DNA of 51,713 nt, taken from JBBDYH01 sp040901795 (GTDB lineage Bacteria; Planctomycetota; Planctomycetia; Pirellulales; JALHPA01). Made by a program: the position numbers and the translations under genes. The notes under the pieces were generated by a model. The model had not been told where the DNA came from. It saw only the letters and a list, made by a program, of their open reading frames with translations, and searched no databases. The DNA lies in the NCBI GenBank assembly GCA_040901795.1, contig JBBDYH010000011.1, positions 1 to 51,713 of the forward strand. Reading direction: 5' to 3'. Below, piece by piece: positions 7,386 to 14,787 of the stretch; within the stretch, counting starts at the first letter, position 1; each line of letters opens with the position of its first letter.

Positions 7386-8297
7386 ATGAAGACTGCCGTC
7401 GCTCGCTTCTTGCAGTATCTGACCGTCGAGCGCAACGCCTCCGACCTCACGATCAAGAGCTATCGCGAGGATCTCGAGCACCTGATCGAATACCTCGCCA
7501 GCGACGAAGGCGATTGCCCGCCGCCGGAGACAATCACCACGCTTGCTCTCCGCGGTTACCTGTCGCGACTACACGAGCTCGGCTACGCCAAAACGACCGT
7601 CGCGCGCCGGCTGGCGTCGCTACGAAGTTTCTTTCGCTTTGGCCAGCGCGAAGGATGGGCCAAACACAATCCCGCGCGCCCACTCCGCAATCCGCGCAAG
7701 AGCCGGAACCTGCCGCACTTCCTCTCGACCGACGAAATCGCGAAGTTGCTCGAAGCGCCGCCGCGGACTGGCCCGGCCGGACTGCGCGATCGGGCGATTC
7801 TGGAAACGATGTACTCCGCGGGCTTGCGCGTCAGCGAAATGGTCGGTCTCTCCGACGAGGACTTCGACGCGGCGGCCGGTGTGCTCCGTGTCCGCGGCAA
7901 AGGGAAAAAAGAGCGCCTGTCCCCCATCGGCTCCTTCGCCGCGCGGGCGATCGACCGCTGGCTGGCGGTCCGCAAAGTTGCCGGTGCAGCTCGGCCCGGT
8001 ACGCGCTTCGGCGGCGCGACTCCGCTCTTCGTCAACAAGTTCGGCAAGCGGCTCACCGCGCGTTCGGTCGGGCGGATGCTCGAAAAGCACCTCAAGCTCG
8101 CCGGCCTCGACCGGCGCACGACGCCACACACGCTTCGCCACAGCTTCGCCACGCACCTGCTCGACCGCGGCGCCGACATCCGCAGCGTGCAGGAGCTGCT
8201 GGGTCACAAAAGCCTCGTCACCACGCAAATTTACACGCACCTCAGCACAGCCAACCTCCGCGCCGCCTACGAAAAAGCCCATCCGCGTGCGCGGTGA
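7386..8297 (+). CDS. xerC: Tyrosine recombinase XerC/XerD family
   Basis: A 303-residue tyrosine recombinase of the length expected for XerC/D, which resolve chromosome dimers at dif. The N-terminal SAM-like DNA-binding domain is at about residues 1-90 and the catalytic domain at about 110-300. All catalytic residues are visible: Arg148 (AGLRVSE), Lys172 (GKGKKER), His248 and Arg251 (HTLRHSFATHLL), His274 (LLGHKSL) and Tyr283 (QIYTH). I call it XerC rather than an integrase because of its size and lack of phage or integron neighbours; XerC against XerD cannot be settled here. It converges on pheS across a type A repeat pair. Confidence 0.9.
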   Translation: MKTAVARFLQYLTVERNASDLTIKSYREDLEHLIEYLASDEGDCPPPETITTLALRGYLSRLHELGYAKTTVARRLASLRSFFRFGQREGWAKHNPARPLRNPRKSRNLPHFLSTDEIAKLLEAPPRTGPAGLRDRAILETMYSAGLRVSEMVGLSDEDFDAAAGVLRVRGKGKKERLSPIGSFAARAIDRWLAVRKVAGAARPGTRFGGATPLFVNKFGKRLTARSVGRMLEKHLKLAGLDRRTTPHTLRHSFATHLLDRGADIRSVQELLGHKSLVTTQIYTHLSTANLRAAYEKAHPRAR

Positions 8298-8303
8298 ATC
8301 TTT

Positions 8304-8400
8304 GGAGTGCGATGACTCGTCATCGCTTTCTTTTTCAAACGGCGTCCATCCACAGGGTGGCCAATTTGCAATCCAAAGCGGCGACGAGTCGCCGCACTCC
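8304..8400. repeat. Type A inverted-pair (REPIN-like) element
   Basis: The left hairpin (8304-8326, stem CGATGA/TCATCG) and inverted right hairpin (8378-8400, stem GGCGAC/GTCGCC) each keep the GGAGTGC head. The element spans nearly the whole gap between the convergent xerC and pheS genes, where its hairpins could also stop transcription from both sides. Confidence 0.82.
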
Positions 8401-8409
8401 AAGGGCGTG

Positions 8410-9444
8410 CTAAAACTGATGCAAAAACCTTACATCGTTCCGATAAAACTCCCGGATGTCATCAATCCCATGCCGCCGCGCGCACACACGCTCAACGCCC
8501 AGACCAAACGCAAACCCGGTGACCTCTTCCGGGTCGTAGCCCACTGCTCGGAGCACATTGGGATCCACCATCCCTGCGCCACCCATCTCGACCCACCGCG
8601 TCGAGCCGCTGGCGCGGTCGACCCAGCTCATGTCCACTTCCACGCTCGGCTCGGTGAAGGGAAAAAACGACGGGCGGAAGCGAATATGGACGTCCTCTCC
8701 CAAGAAACTGCTGGCAAACAATCGCAACACGCTCTTCAGATGCGCCATCGTCACGCCACGATCGACCAAGAGGCCCTCGATCTGGTGGAACATCGGGTAG
8801 TGCGTGGCGTCGGCGGTGTCCGGCCGGTAGACGCGGCCCAGCGAAATAATCCGCACCGGCGGCTTCTGCTGCTCCATCACGCGGATTTGCACCGTGCTCG
8901 TCTGGCTCCGCAAGAGCAACGGCCCGGTGTTCGTCCGCTCGGCCGTCGCCAGATAAAAATTCTCCAGCGGGTCGCGCGCCGGGTGCGAGGCCGGGATGTT
9001 CAGCGCCTCGAAGTTGTGCCACTCGTCTTCGATCTCCGGCCCCTCGGCCACGGTGAACCCGAGCCGCCCCATGATCTCCTTCAGCTCTTCGATCGTCTGC
9101 GTGATCGGATGCAGATGGCCCAGCACCGGCCGTGTGCCGGGCACCGTGGGGTCGAACGGCGCTGCCTCTTTGGCCCCCGGTCCAGCGGCGACTCGCGCCT
9201 GTGCCTCCGCCAGCGCGGCCTCCAACTCACCTTTGACCTCATTAAACCGCTTGCCGGCCGCCGGCTTATCTGGTCCCGGCACACCACCCAGACCCTTTTG
9301 CGCAGCCTTCAGCCGGCCGCTCTTCGCGCCGAGAAAATCAATCCGCGCCGCCTCAACTGCCTCAGCATCCTCCGCGGCCGAAAACGCCGACCGCGCATCG
9401 ATCACCAATTGATTGATTTCGGCGAGAAAATCCTGAAGGGCCAT
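8410..9444 (-). CDS. pheS: Phenylalanine--tRNA ligase alpha subunit
   Basis: A 344-residue class II aminoacyl-tRNA synthetase subunit. The N-terminal coiled-coil that binds tRNA spans about residues 1-90. The catalytic core follows, with HPITQTIEEL, the motif 2 region GRVYRPDTADATHYPMFHQI, and the motif 3 region FGLGVERVCARRHGIDDIR near the end. It charges tRNA-Phe together with PheT. It lies downstream of rpmI-rplT in the common bacterial order, but a repeat block occupies the 204-base gap from rplT. pheT does not follow; xerC is next, on the other strand. Confidence 0.95.
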   Translation of the reverse strand: MALQDFLAEINQLVIDARSAFSAAEDAEAVEAARIDFLGAKSGRLKAAQKGLGGVPGPDKPAAGKRFNEVKGELEAALAEAQARVAAGPGAKEAAPFDPTVPGTRPVLGHLHPITQTIEELKEIMGRLGFTVAEGPEIEDEWHNFEALNIPASHPARDPLENFYLATAERTNTGPLLLRSQTSTVQIRVMEQQKPPVRIISLGRVYRPDTADATHYPMFHQIEGLLVDRGVTMAHLKSVLRLFASSFLGEDVHIRFRPSFFPFTEPSVEVDMSWVDRASGSTRWVEMGGAGMVDPNVLRAVGYDPEEVTGFAFGLGVERVCARRHGIDDIREFYRNDVRFLHQF

Positions 9445-9478
9445 TCGGATTTACGTATCTCGGCCAATGGCAGTCTAA

Positions 9479-9625
9479 GCGCGGAGACGCCGAGAGGGAC
9501 GGATCAGATTATTTGCCACGGATGAACACGGATGAACACAGATTGAAATCATGAATGCGTTATCTGTGTGCATCCGTGTTCATCTGTGGCCGACCTCTCT
9601 GCGTCTCAGCGACTCTGCAGTTCAA
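9479..9625. repeat. Nested repeat: GGATGAACAC pair inside a GCGGAGACGC...GCGTCTC pair
   Basis: The outer arms resemble the termini of the GxxExxY cassette: CGCGGAGACGCCGAGAGG at 9479-9496, and the inverted arm at 9595-9625 ending GACTCTGCAGTTCAA. Inside lies a second inverted pair: GCCACGGATGAACACGGATG at about 9514-9548, facing CATCCGTGTTCATCTGTGGC at about 9571-9590. It occupies most of the gap between rplT and pheS. Confidence 0.7.
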
Positions 9626-9648
9626 TCAATCGCTCGATCGCCCGGCGA

Positions 9649-10005
9649 TCATGGCGCGATCGCCGCTTTCACCTGAGCCACAATGCCATCGAACGCCGCC
9701 GGATCGTGAATCGCCAGCTCGGACAGCGACTTGCGGTCGAGCTCGATCTTCGCCAGCGCCAGGCCATTGATGAATTCGCTGTATCGCAGTCCCCGTTCGC
9801 GAACGGCCGCGTTGATGCGAACGATCCACAGGCGGCGGAAGTCGCGCTTGCGCCGCCGGCGGTCCCGAAACGCCGAGACGCCCGCCCGCACCAACGACTC
9901 CTTCGCCGTTCGGAGCAGCTTACGGCGGCCGCCGACAAAGCCCTTGACCTTTTGAAATGTCCGCCGGTTTCGCCGCTTGCGCGGCACGGCGTTGGTGGTA
10001 CGCAT
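9649..10005 (-). CDS. rplT: 50S ribosomal protein L20
   Basis: A 118-residue, strongly basic protein with the L20 pattern: the N-terminal extension RKRRNRRTFQKVKGFVGGRR, then the helical core FRRLWIVRINAAVRERGLRY. L20 is an early assembly protein of the large ribosomal subunit and in many bacteria represses its own operon. It lies 90 bases after rpmI in the same direction, consistent with cotranscription. infC, often first in this operon, is not upstream here. Length and start match the family. Confidence 0.97.
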   Translation of the reverse strand: MRTTNAVPRKRRNRRTFQKVKGFVGGRRKLLRTAKESLVRAGVSAFRDRRRRKRDFRRLWIVRINAAVRERGLRYSEFINGLALAKIELDRKSLSELAIHDPAAFDGIVAQVKAAIAP

Positions 10006-10095
10006 GCTGATGTCCCTTCCATCGCAATGGGTCGCAAGTCAAGGCCCCCGAGCGTCGCCGCCCAGGCGTTATCGTGCCCGCCCGCGTGTCTCTTA

Positions 10096-10302
10096 TCAGT
10101 AGCTGTTCCCGGCCAGCGCGATCGTAATCCGCTTGGTATCCAGGCTACTTCGCAGCGTGTCGGTGCCGCGAAGCTGCCGGCGGCGCTTCTTCGACATCCG
10201 CGACTGCAAGTGGCTCGTGCCGGCCTGGCGGTGCTTGATCTTCCCGTTCGCCGTGGCGCGAAACCGCTTCTTGGTTCCCTTGTGAGTCTTTTGCTTGGGC
10301 AT
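10096..10302 (-). CDS. rpmI: 50S ribosomal protein L35
   Basis: A 68-residue basic protein beginning MPKQKTHKGTKKRF and holding the L35 motif KHRQAGTSHLQSRMSKKRRR. The ATG at 10302 is clear from the family start; a longer open frame upstream is not homologous. It heads the rpmI-rplT-pheS group. No infC precedes it. The upstream 222 bases hold repeats and then panB on the other strand. Confidence 0.96.
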   Translation of the reverse strand: MPKQKTHKGTKKRFRATANGKIKHRQAGTSHLQSRMSKKRRRQLRGTDTLRSSLDTKRITIALAGNSY

Positions 10303-10375
10303 AATCAGTTCCGTTTGAAAACGAGAATCCGCCATTATATAGCATTTTCCCCCCAACGGAAGTAGGTTGGACGTT

Positions 10376-10423
10376 GGAGTTCAGCCTTCAGGCTGCCGCC
10401 GTTGGAGTTCAACCTTTAGGTGG
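10376..10423 (+). repeat. Two tandem type B-variant hairpins (GGAGTTCA head)
   Basis: The first unit, 10376-10395, has stem CAGCCT/AGGCTG. The second, 10404-10423, has stem CAACCT/AGGTGG. Both share the GGAGTT head of type B but have different, still-paired stems. They lie between the divergent rpmI and panB genes. Confidence 0.72.
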
Positions 10424-10470
10424 TCAGCCCAACAGCACGAGTCCCGCGGCCATCCGCACCTCATTCCCCA

Positions 10471-10498
10471 TTCCGCATTCCCCATTCCCCATTCCGCT
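10471..10498 (+). repeat. ATTCCCC/ATTCCGC tandem tract
   Basis: Seven- to eight-base units of CATTCCCC, ATTCCGC and ATTCCCC lie just before panB, related to the tracts at 1030 and 12505. No matching inverted arm is present here. Confidence 0.55.
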
Positions 10499-10524
10499 GA
10501 CCTCTGTCCTCTCCCCTGACCCCT

Positions 10525-11319
10525 ATGTCCCCCGATCGCATCACCGTCCCCGCCTTCGTCGCTCTCAAAGCCGCCGGGCAAAAGATCTCGATGCTCACGG
10601 CCTACGACTACCCGATGGCCGCGCTGCTCGACGCCACCGGCATCGAAGGCATCCTCGTCGGCGATAGCATGTCGATGGTCGTGCAGGGCCACTCGACTAC
10701 GCTGCCGGTCACGCTCGACGAGATCATCTACCACGCTGAGATGGTTGGCCGCGCGGTCCAGCACGCGTTGGTCGTCGTCGACATGCCGTTCCCCTACAAC
10801 CACTTGGGCCCCTACAAGGCCGTCGAGTTCGCCGGCCGCATCCTCAAGGAGACGCGTTGCCAGGCGGTCAAGCTCGAAGGGGGCGCCGACCAGGCCGACG
10901 TGATCCGCGCACTCGTCTCCGCCGGCATCCCCGTGATGGCCCATGTCGGCCTTCGCCCCCAGAGCGTCCATCAGCTCGGCGGCTACAAGGTGCAGCGCGA
11001 CGAAGAGCGCCTCCTCAGCGACGCGCAAGCCGCCCAAAACGCCGGCGCCTTTTCCATCGTTCTGGAATGCATTCCCGCCTCACTAGCCAGGAAGATCACG
11101 CAGTCCGTACAAGTCCCGACCATTGGCATCGGCGCCGGCCCCGACTGCGACGGACAGGTCCTGGTCATCAACGACCTCCTCGGCCTCACCAGCGGCTACG
11201 TCCCCCGCTTCGTGAAAGCGTACGCGGATATCAAGACGACCGTTACAGACGCGGTCGAACTCTTCCGGAACGAGGTCCGCGGCGGCATATTTCCAGACAA
11301 AGCTCATTATTTCAAATAA
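10525..11319 (+). CDS. panB: 3-methyl-2-oxobutanoate hydroxymethyltransferase
   Basis: A 264-residue enzyme of pantothenate (coenzyme A) synthesis. It transfers a hydroxymethyl group from methylene-tetrahydrofolate to ketoisovalerate to make ketopantoate. Visible motifs are ISMLTAYDYPMA near residue 22, GDSMSMVVQGH with metal-binding Asp, VKLEGG, AHVGLRPQSV and IGIGAGPDCDGQVLV. Length and order match PanB. It is a single gene with no panC neighbour. No clear ribosome site precedes the ATG; the region directly upstream is a repeat tract and pyrimidine-rich. Confidence 0.96.
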   Translation: MSPDRITVPAFVALKAAGQKISMLTAYDYPMAALLDATGIEGILVGDSMSMVVQGHSTTLPVTLDEIIYHAEMVGRAVQHALVVVDMPFPYNHLGPYKAVEFAGRILKETRCQAVKLEGGADQADVIRALVSAGIPVMAHVGLRPQSVHQLGGYKVQRDEERLLSDAQAAQNAGAFSIVLECIPASLARKITQSVQVPTIGIGAGPDCDGQVLVINDLLGLTSGYVPRFVKAYADIKTTVTDAVELFRNEVRGGIFPDKAHYFK

Positions 11320-11467
11320 GCTCGCCTCGTGGCCAGATTCCTTATCCAAACTGGAACCTAACCTTCAGCCGCACTTGGCTTTACGGTGTATCTCCGCCAG
11401 CCACTTTGTAAGCTAAGTTTTCTCAGCCACCGTCCCAACCCGGCGTGGAACGGCTAACACTGAACAG

Positions 11468-11788
11468 ATGGAAACAATCTCCAGCGGCAGAAGCCGGACC
11501 GGCCGCATCCAGTGGAGCCCAACCCCCATGTGGTACAAGCTAAACGAGTGCGTTGGCATTATCCTGCTTATCGCGGTGGTCGGCGGTGGCGGTGTGTACG
11601 GCTTGTACAAGTTCTTTACCGCCCCGCCTTTACTTCGGCAAAGCGACCAGGAGGTCGATCCTCGCCAGAATCCGTACACCCGCGACATCATGGCGCAGCA
11701 CGATCGCACCATGCGCGAGCTTCAAGAACAGCAATCCAGGGCCTTTCAGGAAGCCGTGGAAGCCGGCAATAGCGCCCTGGGGCGCTAG
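11468..11788 (+). CDS. Small single-pass membrane protein, hypothetical
   Basis: A 106-residue protein with one strong membrane segment at about residues 28-50 (CVGIILLIAVVGGGGVYGLY). A charged, Gln- and Glu-rich helical tail follows (MRELQEQQSRAFQEAVEAG). A start at the internal ATG at 11528 would give 86 residues and put the membrane segment nearer the N-terminus; either is possible. It follows panB by about 150 bases in which I see nothing. No family is recognised. Confidence 0.55.
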   Translation: METISSGRSRTGRIQWSPTPMWYKLNECVGIILLIAVVGGGGVYGLYKFFTAPPLLRQSDQEVDPRQNPYTRDIMAQHDRTMRELQEQQSRAFQEAVEAGNSALGR

Positions 11789-11823
11789 TCTCACCCGAGC
11801 GCCACTCGCAGCAATCGTCGTCC

Positions 11824-11895
11824 GTAGCGCGGCTTCCAGCCGCCAACGTCGCCTTTCGCTCTGCGAAAGTACGCTCTTTCGCGGAGCGAAAGGGA
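11824..11895. repeat. GTAG-headed hairpin followed by CTTTCGC palindromic pair
   Basis: GTAGCGCGGCTTCCAGCCGC (11824-11843) has a GTAG head with stem GCGGCT/AGCCGC. A pair of palindromes follows directly: CTTTCGCTCTGCGAAAG (11853-11869) and CTTTCGCGGAGCGAAAG (11876-11892). Confidence 0.68.
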
Positions 11896-12033
11896 CTAAA
11901 GCGTCAAACTGACCGACTTACCGTCAGCAGATTTCCGGTAATCGGCCATCCCGACCGCTCCTGCCTTTCTCATCGACGCTCGTGCGACTGTTTGCGACAG
12001 ACTGTCCCTCCGTCAAGTGGCACAGGTTTACGC

Positions 12034-12062
12034 TTGACAACGGCCGGCCCATAGTATATACA
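12034..12062 (+). promoter_or_regulatory. Near-consensus sigma-70-type promoter
   Basis: TTGACA at 12034-12039, a 17-base spacer, and TATACA at 12057-12062. Predicted transcription start is near 12069, about 470 bases before the next gene in this direction. It is the best promoter match seen by eye in the window. Confidence 0.5.
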
Positions 12063-12068
12063 AATGTT

Positions 12069-12385
12069 CATATACACGAGCCTTTTGCTCTTTCGGTGCC
12101 CGTCGTACTTAATCCCGGCGTCAAGGCTGCGCTTGCATGGTGACGACGCTTTCGGCTCGCCGCTATTCCCCACTGCCTCGCCTGACACTCATTCAATGTT
12201 CCTGTCCGCCGTTGTCTCTCCGAACTTTCCGCGCTACTGATCAATGACACCGTGCGCCAAAAAGTCGGCCATTCCGCTAGCTGCCCGAAAGCTTACAACC
12301 GCAATGCAATCCAGAAGTTCCGTCCCCGCGCTCCCGTCCAGATTCCTCGACTTTTGGGCGCATTGACCCCCTAGTCTTTTTTTTC
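12069..12385 (+). ncRNA. Candidate noncoding RNA or long leader
   Basis: It begins at the predicted start of the 12034 promoter. CGAGCC (12077-12082) can pair with GGCTCG (12154-12159), and CGTCGT (12101-12106) with ACGACG (12143-12148), in a properly nested way. The right end is set at the T-run near 12377-12384, whose preceding hairpin is weak. It does not match RNase P, tmRNA or SRP RNA features that I know. Pairing was judged by eye in GC-rich DNA, so chance is possible. Confidence 0.25.
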
Positions 12386-12504
12386 GCCGCGCGCCAATAT
12401 TTCGATTTTGTAACGCCTTCCGCTCGCATTCTCCGCCCCCTTCGCCAATCGATGATTTAATCCTCAAATGGACCCGCATTTGCATTGTGCCTGAATCGCG
12501 CGCT

Positions 12505-12536
12505 CCCCATTCCGCATTTCCGCATTCCGCACTCCG
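12505..12536 (+). repeat. ATTCCGC tandem tract
   Basis: Units CCATTCCGC, ATTTCCGC, ATTCCGC end 3 bases before the ATG of the YyaL-like gene, taking the place where a ribosome site would be expected. Confidence 0.5.
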
Positions 12537-12538
12537 TC

Positions 12539-14683
12539 ATGAACGCTCTCGCTACCGAAACCAGCCCCTACCTCCTGCAACACCAAAACAACCCGGTGGA
12601 GTGGTATCCCTGGGGACCCGAGGCGCTTTCGCGCGCCAAGCGTGAGGATAAGGCGATCTTTCTCTCGATCGGCTACTCCGCGTGCCATTGGTGCCACGTG
12701 ATGGAGCACGAGAGTTTCGAGGACCAGCGGATCGCCAGCCTGATGAACGAGCATTTCGTCAACATCAAGGTTGATCGCGAGGAGCGGCCCGACCTCGACG
12801 CGATCTATATGAACGCCGTGCAGATCATGACCGGCCGCGGCGGCTGGCCCATGAGCGTCTTCCTCACGCCTGATCTCAAACCTTTCTACGGCGGCACGTA
12901 CTTTCCGCCGACGCAACGAATGGGCATGCCGGGTTTCGACCAGATTCTTCTGGCGGTCGCCGACGCCTGGAAAAACCGCCGCGAGCAGGCGCTGCAACAA
13001 GCGGCCGAGCTGACACAGCACTTACAACAGGCCGCCGCCCCGGCAGGCGCTGGCGAGGCGGGTGAACTGACCGAGAAGCTGCTGTTTGATGCCGCGACGG
13101 CGCTGGAGCGCGGCTTCGATCCTCGCCACGGCGGATTTGGCGAGGCGCCGAAATTTCCGCATCCGATGGACCTGCGGTTGTTGATGCGCGTCTGGAGCCG
13201 CACTGGCAGAGCCGGCGGCACACGCGCGCACCACGATGCATTCCTCCGCGTCGTCACGCACACGCTCGACAAGATGGCGGCCGGCGGCATTTACGACCAG
13301 CTTGGCGGCGGGTTTCATCGCTATTCGGTCGACGAGCGCTGGCTCGTGCCGCACTTTGAGAAGATGCTTTACGACAACGCGCTCTTGATCGGCGCGTACG
13401 TCGATGCATATCTCGTCACCAAAAACGACAATTACGCCCGCGTCGCGCGCGAGACGATCGAATATGTGCTCCGCGACATGACCGATCCCGAGGGGGGCTT
13501 CTACAGCACCGAGGACGCCGACAGCGAAGGGCACGAGGGGAAGTTCTACGTCTGGTCCCTTAACGAAGTCGTATCCGTGCTCGGCCCCGAGCGCGCTGAG
13601 ATCTTCAACTATGTCTACGACGTGACCGACGCCGGCAACTTCGAAGGCCAGAACATTCTGAACCTGCCGAAATCCATCGAGCAATGTGCGCAGCTCAAAC
13701 GGCTCGACGCCGCGCAACTCACAGAGCAGCTCGCCGCAGACCGCGACAAGCTGTTCACCGTGCGCGAGAAACGAGTGCGGCCGGGCCGCGACGACAAAGT
13801 GCTGGTCGCCTGGAACGGCCTGATGATCGACGCCATGGCCTATGCATCGGGCGCACTGGCCGAGCCCCGCTACGCCGAGGCAGCGCAACAGGCGGCCGAC
13901 TTTGTGCTCGCAAAAATCAGCCGCACCGACGGGCGGCTCTTGCACACTTGGCGCGCCGGGCAGGCGAAGGTCGAGGCCTACCTCGACGACTATGCGTGCC
14001 TGATCAACGCCTTGGTCAGCGTCTACGAAGCCGGCTTCGACGAGCGATACATCGATGCGGCGGTTGAACTCGCCGATCAAATGATCGCCCACTTCGCCGA
14101 CGCCACTGGCGGCGGTTTTTTCTACACTCCCGACGACGGCGAGCAGCTCATCTCGCGGCAGAAGGACCTGCAGGACAGCGCCACGCCCAGCGGCAACTCG
14201 ATGGCCGCCACGGCGCTCGTGCGCTTAGGCAAGCTCACCGGCCGGACGGATTACCTCGAAGCCGCCGTCGGCTGCATGCGCGCGGCCGCCGGCCTCATGC
14301 AGCGCTATCCGACCGCGGCAGGACAGATGCTAATCGCGCTCGATTGGCATCTTGGACCGACGCATGAGATCGCGATCCTGGGAGGCGCTTTCGACGTGGA
14401 CACGATGGACGCGGTCGCCAGGCTCCGTGAGCGCTTCATTCCCAACAAGCTCATCGCATTCCGCAGCGAGCCAACACGCCCCGCCACAACGGAAACGGCC
14501 ACCAGCAATGAGGCCCAGCGCGCCATCCGCTCCGCGGCTCTCGATCCGCTCTTCTCCGGCAAGAAGGCCCTGCAACCGCCGCCAACCGTGTACCTCTGCG
14601 AAAACTTCGCCTGCCAGGCGCCGGGGACGGGTGTGGCGGAAGCGATTTCAGTGTGGGACCGCTTATCGTCGCCGAAGCCGTGA
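12539..14683 (+). CDS. Thioredoxin-domain protein, YyaL/SSP411 (DUF255) family
   Basis: A 714-residue cytoplasmic protein of the YyaL/spermatogenesis-associated-20 family. The N-terminal thioredoxin-like DUF255 domain (about residues 5-165) carries the CHWCH motif with Cys49 and Cys52, and HWCHVMEHESFED is diagnostic. The rest is an (alpha/alpha)-barrel related to N-acylglucosamine epimerases and cellobiose epimerases, with repeated motifs such as FPHPMDLRLLMR and HFEKMLYDNALL. The biochemical role is not established; a redox-linked sugar or nucleotide role has been suggested for the family. I start at MNALATETSP, ATG 12539; the upstream in-frame residues come from a repeat tract. Confidence 0.93.
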   Translation: MNALATETSPYLLQHQNNPVEWYPWGPEALSRAKREDKAIFLSIGYSACHWCHVMEHESFEDQRIASLMNEHFVNIKVDREERPDLDAIYMNAVQIMTGRGGWPMSVFLTPDLKPFYGGTYFPPTQRMGMPGFDQILLAVADAWKNRREQALQQAAELTQHLQQAAAPAGAGEAGELTEKLLFDAATALERGFDPRHGGFGEAPKFPHPMDLRLLMRVWSRTGRAGGTRAHHDAFLRVVTHTLDKMAAGGIYDQLGGGFHRYSVDERWLVPHFEKMLYDNALLIGAYVDAYLVTKNDNYARVARETIEYVLRDMTDPEGGFYSTEDADSEGHEGKFYVWSLNEVVSVLGPERAEIFNYVYDVTDAGNFEGQNILNLPKSIEQCAQLKRLDAAQLTEQLAADRDKLFTVREKRVRPGRDDKVLVAWNGLMIDAMAYASGALAEPRYAEAAQQAADFVLAKISRTDGRLLHTWRAGQAKVEAYLDDYACLINALVSVYEAGFDERYIDAAVELADQMIAHFADATGGGFFYTPDDGEQLISRQKDLQDSATPSGNSMAATALVRLGKLTGRTDYLEAAVGCMRAAAGLMQRYPTAAGQMLIALDWHLGPTHEIAILGGAFDVDTMDAVARLRERFIPNKLIAFRSEPTRPATTETATSNEAQRAIRSAALDPLFSGKKALQPPPTVYLCENFACQAPGTGVAEAISVWDRLSSPKP

Positions 14684-14698
14684 GCGCCCAAAGAAGAC

Positions 14699-14775
14699 AG
14701 GGAGACCAGCAGACCGGGAGACAAGGAGATTCAATTCCGCGGCGCTTCTCGGCAAGCTCCCAGTCTCCCAGTCTC
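14699..14775. repeat. GGGAGACC/CTCCCAGTCTC inverted tandem tract
   Basis: The left arm GGGAGACCAGCAGACCGGGA (continuing to about 14729) is answered by CTCCCAGTCTCCCAGTCTC at 14757-14775. It fills the gap between the convergent YyaL-like gene and the coiled-coil protein gene. Confidence 0.6.
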
Positions 14776-14787
14776 GATGCGTTACGA

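Larger units (their letters stand above)
11789..12538. other. Gene-poor region of 750 bases
   Basis: No convincing coding frame is seen on either strand. The region holds two repeat hairpins (11824-11895), a near-consensus promoter (12034-12062), possible paired segments just downstream, a run of eight T near 12377-12384, and an ATTCCGC tract right before the next gene. It may carry a noncoding RNA or a long leader of the 12539 gene. Confidence 0.6.

Noticed and set aside
7543..9525. A 660-codon open frame on the + strand
   Set aside because: It is out of frame with xerC, runs through a repeat pair and then antisense to pheS; it is a high-GC shadow.
12064..12240. A 58-codon open frame just downstream of the 12034 promoter
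   Set aside because: Its ATG lies upstream of the predicted transcription start, it has no ribosome site, and codon use is unlike neighbouring genes.
12350..12385. Terminator for the candidate RNA
   Set aside because: The T-run is clear, but the preceding stem (GGG/CCC with GACT/AGTC) is weak, so it is not listed as a terminator.
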